A DNA stretch of 13,341 nt. It comes from Paraktedonobacter sp035294465. GTDB lineage: Bacteria > Chloroflexota > Ktedonobacteria > Ktedonobacterales > Ktedonobacteraceae. The notes beneath the pieces are model-generated. The model searched no databases and was not told the DNA's origin. It worked only from the letters and a program-made list of their open reading frames with translations. Made by a program: the position numbers and the translations under genes. This document shows positions 7,595 to 13,341 of this stretch, in pieces (positions within the stretch are counted from its first letter, which is position 1; each line of letters begins with the position of its first letter). The stretch is from contig DATGKW010000188.1 of assembly GCA_035294465.1 (NCBI GenBank), positions 1 through 13,341 of the forward strand, read 5' to 3'.

Positions 7595-7673
7595 CAAAAG
7601 AAAAGGGAATAGATACTGCGCCGGCGAAATCCCTTCTGGTACGCCGCCGGACGCCGGGCCTTCCGATCTATTC
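7595..7673 (-). terminator. Attenuator-like hairpin with U-tract in leader A
   Basis: On the minus strand GAATAGAT (7666-7673) pairs perfectly with ATCTATTC (7607-7614), enclosing a CCGGCG/CGCCGG stem. CCC and a T-rich run follow (minus-strand bases at 7595-7606). It has the form of an intrinsic terminator but stands 36 bases ahead of a start codon, so it would act as an attenuator. CCGGCG occurs twice in tandem in the 5' half and either copy could pair with the single CGCCGG, so two folds are possible. Confidence 0.65.
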
Positions 7674-7736
7674 ACCGTCTTGAGTGTAAGGGGGGAAGTT
7701 TCCGCGTACCAGCGCAACTGCTAAACATCTATTCAT
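7668..7736 (-). other. Possible 22-codon leader peptide in leader A
   Basis: An ATG at 7736 opens a 22-codon frame ending in PYTQDGE and TAG at 7668. The stop codon lies inside the 5' arm of the attenuator-like hairpin, a common layout for leader-peptide control. The same frame, length and C-terminus occur in leader B. No Shine-Dalgarno sequence precedes the ATG, and the frame stays open further upstream, so translation is unproven. Confidence 0.3.
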
Positions 7737-7770
7737 CAACTTTTTGGGAAAAAGGAAAGAGATGGAGGTT

Positions 7771-7848
7771 AGATCTGGGGCTGGCCCCAATCTAGCCTTC
7801 GCTGGCGTATGAGTGGATGCCGGGGTGGCACTGCCCCTTCGTCCACTC
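7771..7848 (-). terminator. Candidate 3' hairpins downstream of the glutamic peptidase gene
   Basis: Two hairpins lie between the peptidase stop at 7909 and leader A. GAGTGGATG (7811-7819) pairs with CGTCCACTC (7840-7848), with one wobble. AGAT-TGGGG (7771-7780) pairs with CCCCA-ATCT (7785-7793) around a CTGG loop. On the minus strand a pyrimidine-rich run with CTTTCCTTTTT follows the second hairpin. Either could end the peptidase transcript, but neither is a textbook terminator. No gene is visible in 7743-7908. Confidence 0.4.
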
Positions 7849-7908
7849 ACTGGTTCCCCGTGTAGAAAATCGGAGATATTTTGTGCTGCCCGCCACGCGT
7901 GGAACACG

Positions 7909-8976
7909 TCAGCTATAACGTTTCCAGTAGACAGAGAATACATCTGTGCCGCTGATGGCTCCCACTGTTGCCAGGGTATTGCCGCTATCGTCAATCATAA
8001 CGGCATAGTCGTGAGGCCAGGATTTGATGCCTTTGAACTGGCTATCGCTCCCGATATCGCACTGGGAGAGATGTTGAGTTCCAAAGTTTGCCAGGCTCGG
8101 CAGGCTCTTGCCAATAGTCGGGCGCTCGACGATGCACTCACCGACCGCGCTATCGGAGAAGTGGCTATGATTGTAGTCGTAATGGGTATTATAGCTGTTG
8201 GCTGTGACGTTCTGGATATAGAAGTAGTCGTAGCCATCTCCGCCAAAGTTGGACGAGACAGAAATGAAAATTTCGTCGCCCGCGTCCAGGCGCGACAGGG
8301 GCAGGTCTTGCTCTGCATTATAGGGATAGACTTCCCACCAGGAGGTATTGTACTGCCCACCAAAGGGGGAACCAGCTCGCTGTACCTGCACACCAGCCTG
8401 AACGAGCACGTTTGGTGTAGTGAAGTCAGAATCTCCACCAACGCCCGACCAGATGCTCACGTACTGGTTGGTACCTATACCTGGAATGCGAGGCACATGC
8501 ATGTCTAATGTAGCCAAACGATACGTCCCGCGATTGCCGTAGGCAATATTCCCGGCCCAGTTGGTGTAGGTCAGTTCCGCGTTCGGGGTATCTGGTACCC
8601 TGGGAGTGTGTATCATAGCTGGAGCGCTTACGATATGCCTGGGATCGGGTGTTGACCCGCAGGTGCGATGCCGGGCATGTTGCAACTTGGCTGCCCAGAC
8701 AGCGGGCTGATTATCCAGGATAACCCGCGGAGGCAGACCATACTCGGCGAGCTGAGCATCAGAAAGCGTCATTAAGTTCACATTCTCAGGTGGCTGGAGA
8801 CACTTTTGCTCGCCGGATTGCTGAATGGACTCCAACTGAGCTGCGTTCGGGACGGAGGCGTTCTGGCTGGCGAAGGAGGGGGAGAAGAGGAGCAGCGAGC
8901 TGGCCAGTAAGGCGAGGCAAGCCAGGCTGCCGCCAAAAGTAAGAAAGATGCGAAGCTTCCGGTTGCTCTTTTTCAC
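7909..8976 (-). CDS. Secreted G1-family (eqolisin-like) glutamic peptidase
   Basis: This is a predicted extracellular endopeptidase of family G1, which uses a glutamine/glutamate pair and usually works at acid pH. The 355 residues begin with a signal peptide (basic KKSNRK, hydrophobic 10-31, likely cut near SFA at 37). A pro-region runs to about 130 and contains PPRVILDN. The beta-sandwich catalytic domain starts at YTNWAGNIA (137-145). Family landmarks follow in order: YVSIWSGVGGD (172-182), LVQAGVQ with predicted catalytic Q193, SWWEVYP (212-218), GDEIFISV (233-240), and GECIVERP with predicted catalytic E280. FGTQHLSQC and a C-terminal strand close the fold. The start codon is GTG at 8976 with a weak AGGG seven bases upstream; no ATG occurs before residue 69. 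Leader element B precedes it. Fungal members are well known, while bacterial ones are less studied. Confidence 0.88.
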   Translation of the reverse strand: MKKSNRKLRIFLTFGGSLACLALLASSLLLFSPSFASQNASVPNAAQLESIQQSGEQKCLQPPENVNLMTLSDAQLAEYGLPPRVILDNQPAVWAAKLQHARHRTCGSTPDPRHIVSAPAMIHTPRVPDTPNAELTYTNWAGNIAYGNRGTYRLATLDMHVPRIPGIGTNQYVSIWSGVGGDSDFTTPNVLVQAGVQVQRAGSPFGGQYNTSWWEVYPYNAEQDLPLSRLDAGDEIFISVSSNFGGDGYDYFYIQNVTANSYNTHYDYNHSHFSDSAVGECIVERPTIGKSLPSLANFGTQHLSQCDIGSDSQFKGIKSWPHDYAVMIDDSGNTLATVGAISGTDVFSVYWKRYS

Positions 8977-9023
8977 GTAGATACCCTGTTCCTTTCCTTA
9001 GAAGCTAAGGGGTGTAATATCAT

Positions 9024-9100
9024 AAAAAAGGGGGAATAGATACCGCGCCGGCGATTTCCCCTCTGGTCCTTCGCCGGGCGCCGGGCCTTCTGATCTATTC
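9024..9100 (-). terminator. Attenuator-like hairpin with U-tract in leader B
   Basis: GAATAGAT (9093-9100 on the minus strand) pairs with ATCTATTC (9034-9041), enclosing CCGGCG/CGCCGG as in copy A. CCCC and six T follow, a stronger terminator tail than in copy A. All stem bases are unchanged between copies, and most of the nine differences fall in loops. The GTG start of the peptidase gene lies 47 bases downstream. Confidence 0.68.
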
Positions 9101-9163
9101 ACCGTCTTGAGTGTAAGGGGAAAAGCTCGCTCCTACCAGGGCAACTACTGAACATCTGCTCAT
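9095..9163 (-). other. Possible 22-codon leader peptide in leader B
   Basis: The ATG at 9163 opens a 22-codon frame that ends in PYTQDGE and TAG at 9095, exactly as in leader A. The eight C-terminal codons after the variable part are nearly identical, while several earlier codons differ in amino acid. No Shine-Dalgarno sequence is seen. It may be a true leader peptide or the conserved tail of a gene fragment. Confidence 0.3.
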
Positions 9164-9209
9164 CAACTTGCCGGGAGTGTGATAGAAAATCTGGGATGGG
9201 CATACGACG

Positions 9210-9258
9210 AACAGGCTGAGCAGGAAGTGAGCGTCACTCACCTCCTGCTCAGCCTGTT
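9210..9258 (-). terminator. Long hairpin downstream of the small lipoprotein gene
   Basis: A 16-base arm at 9210-9225 (AACAGGCTGAGCAGGA) is perfectly complementary to 9243-9258. An inner GTGAG/CTCAC stem follows after a single A/C mismatch. It begins 24 bases after the lipoprotein stop on the minus strand. No long U-tract follows, so it may end transcription or only stabilise the mRNA. Its length resembles the 18-bp terminators at 4318 and 6235. Confidence 0.6.
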
Positions 9259-9282
9259 TACCAGGTGCTCTTGTGCTGTTTT

Positions 9283-9777
9283 TTATGCTGGCACCAGCAC
9301 GTCCCCTTCAGTGGTGCAGGCCAGGAAGTGCAGGCCGTCGCTCTGCTGCGTGAGGCTGGCGCAGGTGTAGGTGCCCGCAGTCTGGGGCGGGCGGGGAGCA
9401 ATGACGTGCTGGAGCGCGTCGGTAATCATGCATTTGCCGTTCTGGCTCTTGAGTGAGAAATTGTGGATCAGCCCGGCATCCACGCCTATCTGTGAGTAGA
9501 CCAGCGTGGCAGGGCGGCATTGCTGATATGCCTGCCAGAAGCAATTCTCAACGCCTTTCGCGAGATCCTGGTCGGCGGGAACAACCAGTTCGCGCATGGT
9601 GTGAACGGTTCCGCAATGCTGGGTGAGCGGTGTAGCTGTGGGTGTGGCCCCGGAGCCGCTGCCGGTTGTTGTGCCTGCGTTTGTGCCGCAGGCGCTAAGA
9701 AGAAGGAGAAAGAGTAAAAGGACCAGACCGGTGCCCAAACAACGCTGTTTGGGCTTCTGTAAAGTCATCTGTTTCAT
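9283..9777 (-). CDS. Small secreted lipoprotein, function unknown
   Basis: I do not recognise this 164-residue protein. It has a basic start, a leucine-rich core and the lipobox LSAC, with the lipidated cysteine at residue 30. A Gly/Ser/Thr linker follows, then a small domain of about 110 residues from HCGTVHTM onward. The mature part has five further cysteines after the lipid-anchored one (in HCGTV, NCFWQ, QCRPA, KCMIT, YTCAS) and a sixth in LACTTEG, which suggests up to three disulfides. The ATG at 9777 has AGGAG at 9783-9787, five bases upstream; a second in-frame ATG three codons later is less well placed. A possible ECF-type promoter lies at 9900-9925. It sits upstream of the peptidase in the same direction but is separated from it by a hairpin and leader B. 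Confidence 0.8.
   Translation of the reverse strand: MKQMTLQKPKQRCLGTGLVLLLFLLLLSACGTNAGTTTGSGSGATPTATPLTQHCGTVHTMRELVVPADQDLAKGVENCFWQAYQQCRPATLVYSQIGVDAGLIHNFSLKSQNGKCMITDALQHVIAPRPPQTAGTYTCASLTQQSDGLHFLACTTEGDVLVPA
9733..9754 (-). other. Perfect hairpin inside the start of the small lipoprotein gene
   Basis: GCCCAAACA and TGTTTGGGC form a perfect 9-bp stem around ACGC, about 23-44 bases into the coding sequence. A stem this close to the start could slow translation, but it also encodes signal-peptide residues and may have no regulatory role. Confidence 0.4.
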
Positions 9778-9899
9778 ATGCTCTCCTGCTCAACTTTTCT
9801 GAACCCGGAAGCCTGTCTCCTCTCCAATGTTGTGAACAGGTAGAGCGCTGTTTGCAACATCGGTTACATGCCGGGCTTCTCGAATGTGTCCGTAGATAT

Positions 9900-9925
9900 G
9901 ACGAGGAGGATAGCGTTAAAGTTCC
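9900..9925 (-). promoter_or_regulatory. Candidate ECF-sigma promoter for the small lipoprotein
   Basis: On the minus strand GGAAC (9921-9925) is followed after 17 bases by CGTC (9900-9903). This matches the general -35/-10 form of extracytoplasmic-function sigma promoters. The leader would be about 115 bases. No sigma-70 promoter is evident upstream of the gene. Confidence 0.35.
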
Positions 9926-10013
9926 AATCGATGTTTTCTCTGCGTTCTTTTGTTTGAGATGGAGTGGGGCAGGGAGATGAGCCTCGTTCACCTTTCTCTA
10001 CGTTGACACAGGC

Positions 10014-10022
10014 TGATATAAT
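10014..10022 (+). promoter_or_regulatory. Extended -10 promoter for the SARP-STAND regulator
   Basis: TGA followed by a perfect TATAAT (10017-10022) makes an extended -10 element. A perfect TTGACA at 10003-10008 is only eight bases away and cannot be its -35. The predicted start near 10029 leaves a leader of about 95 bases, which includes a small AGCGT/ACGCT hairpin at 10075-10092. Confidence 0.5.
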
Positions 10023-10123
10023 GTTGTGTGGTCTCAATTGATTGGTTGCTTCGATGCGCTTGGTGACGCCGGGGAGCGTGGCCGGGAACGCTCGCAGGAT
10101 AGACGCGTAGATACATATGGGCG

Positions 10124-13100
10124 ATGCATATGGATGGCAAGATTACGTATCACCAGCAAGTGAGCTTTTGTGGCAAACCGCGCTGCCGACGGTGTCGCGA
10201 GGGTATCGGGCACGGGCCATACTGGTACGCGTATAAGACGATCAACGGGCGCACGGTGCGTACGTATATCGGTAAGGAAGCTCCTCCCGAAGTTCTGGCG
10301 GCCCAGGAGGAGGCCGAAGCCGCGAGTTCCTCAGAATTTTCCACGACTCTGTTACGTCTGTATGTGCTGGGTCAATTCCGCCTGGAGCAGCGCGTCGAGG
10401 GCCAGAATGGCGCGGCTGATCGCTGGGAAGCGGTTACAGAGGCTTCACTGCAACATCAGCGCGTGCGTTCGCTGCTAAACTGCCTGGTGAGTAGCCCCGG
10501 TCGCAAGCTGGCCCGCGAGCAGGTGTTGTATATGCTCTGGCCCGAACTGGACGTGGAGACGGCCTCGCATCGCCTGGATCGTGCCGTCTACACCCTGCGC
10601 CAGATCTTCGAGCCGGGCCGCGCACGCGCAGGCAGCTCGAAGCTCCTGCAAACTGATCATTCGACGCTGACCCTGGCTGATCAGTCTCTGCTGTGGATAG
10701 ATGCCGACGCCTTTGAAACCCTGGTCTCGCGCGCCTGGGCTGTGCAGGAGCAGGACCCCGGCCAGGCCGAACAATTGCTGGAGGAGGCCGCGCAGCTCTA
10801 TTGCGGCGATTTTCTGGCCGATGAAAAGGATCTGCCGCACGCGCAGGCGAGGCGCACCTCACTGCACCGTGCCTGGATTGGTATGTTGCTGGCTCTAGCT
10901 GATTTGCGCATCGCCCGCGAGGCCATGCCCGGCGCTATCGATGCCCTCGACCGCCTGCTGGCTACCGACCCGGCCAACGAAGCGGCGGTGCAACGCCTGA
11001 TTGCCCTGCTGGCCCAGGTGGGTAGGCGCAGCGAAGCCATCGCGGTCTACCAGCGTTTTACCTCCGAGATCAAAGAGCATTATAAGATCCAGCCCCTGCC
11101 GGAGACGCGCGCGCTCTACGAAGGCGTGCTACGTGGACAGCGCTCTACGGTGCGTTCGAGCGTCGTGAGGGAAGTGGAGACGGAGGTAAGGATAGAGGCA
11201 GCAAAGACGGAAACACGGGTTGGGGACGGAGAGACCGAGCCAGCCTCCGTCTCTCCGTCCCTATCTTTCACATCCTCCTCACCTTTCACCATCGCCTCTA
11301 CCAACTCTACCAGCCCTGCCGCCCCTGCCAATCCCACCAATCCCTATCGGGTCGCGAGTCCATCGGGAAGCATGCTGGCTGTTTTACCGCCTCATATGCA
11401 TATCGGGCGCACACAGCAAAGCCCGTTGGTTGGGCGCGATAAAGAACTGGCGCGGCTGCGCGAGCTATTGGAGATCACGGAGGCCACGCGTCGCCTGAGA
11501 TTAGCCGGGCAGAAGAAAACGTCGCAGTTCTCGGCGCAAAGCATGAGCGCGCAGCATCGTCCGCAGTGTGTGGTCCTGATAGGCGATGTCGGCATCGGCA
11601 AGACGCGACTGGCGGAAGAAGCCGCGCGCGAGGCCAAGCGCCGCGATTGGGCTGTGGCCTGGTGCCGCACCTACACCCAGGAAAGCAATGTGCCCTACCG
11701 CGTCTGGACCGAGACCTTGCGCAAGGCTATGAGCCAGGGCCTGTGGCAGCGCCAGGAGGTGATGCGCCGCCCGCTGATCTACCAGCCATTGCGCACGCTG
11801 TTGCCCGAATTGCAGGATCTCCTGCCCGCCTCTATGCGCGAGCTGCCACCGCTGCCCGATCAGGAGCAATTGAGATTGTGGGAGTCCACGCACGCGCTGC
11901 TCAGCACTATCTGCGAAAATAGCACCCTGCTGATTGTGCTCGACGATCTGCAATGGGCCGATACCAGCAGTTGCGAGCTGCTGCTCTACCTTGTGCGCCA
12001 GATGCGCAACCAGCCGGTAATGTTTCTCTGCACCTGCCGCGACAGTGAAGTGCCCAGGGGCCATCACCTGCATCCGCTGCTCTTCGATCTACAGCGCGAG
12101 CGGGCTGTCGAGTTGATCCCGGTGCCGCGTCTCTCCGACGACGAGATTAGTGAGCTGCTGGCGCACCTGCCCAAGCCGGTTGTCAAAAGTATCTCGGAAC
12201 GCGCCTCCGGCAACCCCTTTTTCGCCGAAGAACTCGCCCGCAGCATCGCCGGGAGCACCCTGGACGCCGCGCTGGATGCCGCCGATCCTCGTCAGTTACC
12301 CGATACTATCCAGGCAGTGCTCGATCTGCGCCTGGCGCGTATCACCGAGAAATGCCAGCGCATCCTGGAGCGCGGCGCGGTGCTTGGCCGCTCCTTCGAG
12401 CTAGATACCATTCTTGACATGGCCAGCAGTGGCGCGCGCGCCGACGAGGACGAAATTCTCGAACTGCTCGAAGAGGCTCTGCAAGCCGGCATGCTGACCG
12501 AAGAGGGCAGCGGCATGGACATCACCTATCACTTCTGGCACCCCCTGCTGCTCACCTATCTCTACGAACGGCTCTCCTTCGCGCGCCGCGCCAGCCTGCA
12601 CCGCAAGGCCGCGCAGGTCCTGCAGAATCGCTATGCCGGGCGCGAAGTCGAAGAGGCCGCGCGTATCGCCGATCACCTCGTCAAAGGCGGAGGCTCGCCC
12701 GCCAGCATCGCCCGTTACGCCGAACTCGCCGCCGACCGTGCCTACTCGCTCTCCGCCTATCCCGATGCCGAGAAGCATTACCGCCTCGTCCTCGAACATC
12801 TCAGCCCGCCGACCCCCTCCGCGCCGCCCGCCGACTTCCTGCACCGCGCTTACATCCTGGAGCGCCTGGGCGAATGCACGATGATCGTGGGCAAATTCGA
12901 GGAGGCGCGCAGCTTCTACGAGCAGTCCCTGGAGGCGAGGAAGAAGAATCGAATATTTGCTTCGGAAGAAGAGAAAAAGTACGAGGCGCAGATTGAAGCC
13001 CTGATCTGGGGCGAGATCGGCCAGGTCTGGCGCTATCTCGACAGCCGGGACAAGGCCAGAGAAAGCTTTAAGAGAGGCGAGGAAGTGCTGAACAATGCTG

Positions 13101-13341
13101 GAGTGGTCGCCGGTCCCGCCTGGGCCAGAATTCGCTTTCATCAGAGCAATCTCTTTTCGCGGGAAGGGAACCTGGTTGAAGCTCTGGTAACGGCGAATGA
13201 AGCCCTGGCGCTGGTCGAAGCCTCGCCCGCTCGACCGCAATCTGCTGATGGCTCCTCGCCTTTAACTTTAACGCGGCGTATCCTTAACGGCGATCCGTTG
13301 CACCTGGGACGTATCTATCAGTTATTGGGCAGAGTAGAAGG
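10124..13341 (+). CDS. SARP/BTAD-AAA (STAND)-TPR transcriptional regulator with N-terminal DUF6788-like zinc ribbon (partial, 3' end missing)
   Basis: This is a large AfsR-like signal-transduction regulator, open to the window edge (over 1070 residues). Domains in order: a DUF6788-like zinc ribbon near 10-55 with C16-x4-C21-x2-C24, GHGPYWY and GRTVRTYIGK; a SARP winged helix near 77-170, with LYVLGQFRL, the WPE turn and LDRAVYTLRQIF; a BTAD helical domain near 192-345; and a Ser/Thr/Pro/Glu-rich linker near 346-430. A STAND-type AAA domain then opens at PLVGRDKEL (434), with Walker A GDVGIGKT at 487-494 and Walker B LLIVLDDLQWAD with D607-D608. TPR-like helices follow from about residue 860. 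The family binds promoters through the winged helix, gated by ATP and the TPR sensor. ATGs at 10124 and 10130 are both possible; neither has a good Shine-Dalgarno sequence. Its targets are unknown; the exported genes to the left are candidates only by proximity. Confidence 0.9.
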   Translation, partial: MHMDGKITYHQQVSFCGKPRCRRCREGIGHGPYWYAYKTINGRTVRTYIGKEAPPEVLAAQEEAEAASSSEFSTTLLRLYVLGQFRLEQRVEGQNGAADRWEAVTEASLQHQRVRSLLNCLVSSPGRKLAREQVLYMLWPELDVETASHRLDRAVYTLRQIFEPGRARAGSSKLLQTDHSTLTLADQSLLWIDADAFETLVSRAWAVQEQDPGQAEQLLEEAAQLYCGDFLADEKDLPHAQARRTSLHRAWIGMLLALADLRIAREAMPGAIDALDRLLATDPANEAAVQRLIALLAQVGRRSEAIAVYQRFTSEIKEHYKIQPLPETRALYEGVLRGQRSTVRSSVVREVETEVRIEAAKTETRVGDGETEPASVSPSLSFTSSSPFTIASTNSTSPAAPANPTNPYRVASPSGSMLAVLPPHMHIGRTQQSPLVGRDKELARLRELLEITEATRRLRLAGQKKTSQFSAQSMSAQHRPQCVVLIGDVGIGKTRLAEEAAREAKRRDWAVAWCRTYTQESNVPYRVWTETLRKAMSQGLWQRQEVMRRPLIYQPLRTLLPELQDLLPASMRELPPLPDQEQLRLWESTHALLSTICENSTLLIVLDDLQWADTSSCELLLYLVRQMRNQPVMFLCTCRDSEVPRGHHLHPLLFDLQRERAVELIPVPRLSDDEISELLAHLPKPVVKSISERASGNPFFAEELARSIAGSTLDAALDAADPRQLPDTIQAVLDLRLARITEKCQRILERGAVLGRSFELDTILDMASSGARADEDEILELLEEALQAGMLTEEGSGMDITYHFWHPLLLTYLYERLSFARRASLHRKAAQVLQNRYAGREVEEAARIADHLVKGGGSPASIARYAELAADRAYSLSAYPDAEKHYRLVLEHLSPPTPSAPPADFLHRAYILERLGECTMIVGKFEEARSFYEQSLEARKKNRIFASEEEKKYEAQIEALIWGEIGQVWRYLDSRDKARESFKRGEEVLNNAGVVAGPAWARIRFHQSNLFSREGNLVEALVTANEALALVEASPARPQSADGSSPLTLTRRILNGDPLHLGRIYQLLGRVE

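Larger units (their letters stand above)
7565..7742 (-). repeat. Leader element A: duplicated 5' region with attenuator-like hairpin
   Basis: This segment matches 8989-9169 along its whole length and in the same orientation, each copy sitting directly upstream of a different exported enzyme gene. Read 5' to 3' on the minus strand, both copies hold a 22-codon reading frame, the block TTACACTCAAGACGG, a 67-nt hairpin, a U-rich tract and the CTAAGGA-type ribosome-binding region. The two downstream proteins are unrelated, so the leader, not a gene, was duplicated or recruited. I recognise no riboswitch family in it. I found no convincing promoter inside it. Confidence 0.85.
8989..9169 (-). repeat. 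Leader element B: second copy of the duplicated 5' region
   Basis: This copy matches 7565-7742. The run from the CCTTACACTC block into the hairpin arm is identical over about 29 bases, and the 67-nt hairpin differs at only nine positions. It lies directly upstream of the glutamic peptidase gene. Beyond the hairpin, CCTTAG and CTAAGG (9.0 kb, on the minus strand) can form a small stem that includes the AAGG of the ribosome-binding region. Copy A lacks this extra stem. Confidence 0.85.

Noticed and set aside
7565..7742. T-box or a known riboswitch class
   Set aside because: The AGGGTGGTACCGCG core of T-boxes and the core motifs of common riboswitches are absent on the transcribed strand.
7813..8508. 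Open plus-strand frame of 231 codons
   Set aside because: It is antisense to the glutamic peptidase, whose frame carries a signal peptide and catalytic motifs. The long antisense frame follows from base composition.
7565..9169. Leader copies as a mobile element or MITE
   Set aside because: No terminal inverted repeats or target-site duplications are visible at the edges, and both copies are placed precisely between a gene end and a start codon. A repeat family is still possible but not supported here.
9695..9991. Open minus-strand frame of 98 codons upstream of the small lipoprotein
   Set aside because: It overlaps the lipoprotein start in another frame, has no ribosome-binding site and no recognisable features.
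10003..10022. Perfect TTGACA and TATAAT taken as one sigma-70 promoter
   Set aside because: They are only eight bases apart, far from the 16-18 needed. Only the extended -10 reading was kept.
12401..13240. Open minus-strand frame of 279 codons
   Set aside because: It is antisense to the TPR part of the regulator. GC-rich coding sequence commonly leaves such frames open.

Overview
The window opens in the 3' end of a 16S rRNA gene and closes inside a large regulator gene. The organism is most likely a member of the Chloroflexota class Ktedonobacteria. This rests on the rRNA/tRNA block, the AfsR/SARP-STAND regulator carrying an N-terminal DUF6788-like zinc-ribbon, the abundance of Thr/Pro-linked secreted hydrolases and lipoproteins, and a DUF1906 (Rv2525c-type) protein. 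It is an inference from family content; no database search was possible.

Layout. (1) 1-743: rRNA block on the + strand in the order 16S 3' end, spacer, tRNA-Ile(GAT), tRNA-Ala(TGC), 5S, terminator. No 23S gene lies between tRNA-Ala and 5S, where only 33 bases remain. (2) 754-2642: minus-strand pair of a proline-rich six-helix membrane protein followed by type III pantothenate kinase (coaX), served by a near-consensus sigma-70 promoter. The kinase has substitutions in both phosphate-binding motifs. (3) 2898-6283: two plus-strand export genes, a lipoprotein with a TolB-like beta-propeller and a GH18 chitinase with two carbohydrate-binding modules, each ending in a long perfect hairpin terminator. 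(4) 6347-9777: three minus-strand exported proteins, read from right to left: a small lipoprotein, a G1-family glutamic peptidase and a peptidoglycan-binding/DUF1906 protein. (5) 10003 to the end: a plus-strand SARP/BTAD-AAA-TPR regulator, cut off by the window edge.

Most unusual content. A segment of about 180 bases occurs twice, in the same orientation, directly upstream of the peptidase and the DUF1906 genes, which are not homologous to each other. Each copy holds a conserved 22-codon reading frame. Its stop codon lies in the 5' arm of a 67-nt hairpin that is followed by a U-rich tract. The ribosome-binding site of the downstream gene comes after that. This resembles a transcription-attenuation leader, perhaps a riboswitch or leader-peptide switch, shared by two secreted enzymes, and I recognise no described RNA family in it. 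The other main points for follow-up are the rRNA block without 23S and the altered active-site motifs of CoaX.

Taken together, genes 4 to 8 supply extracellular degradation and cell-surface functions (chitin, protein, peptidoglycan). The regulator at the right edge may or may not control them. Nothing in the sequence proves that link.
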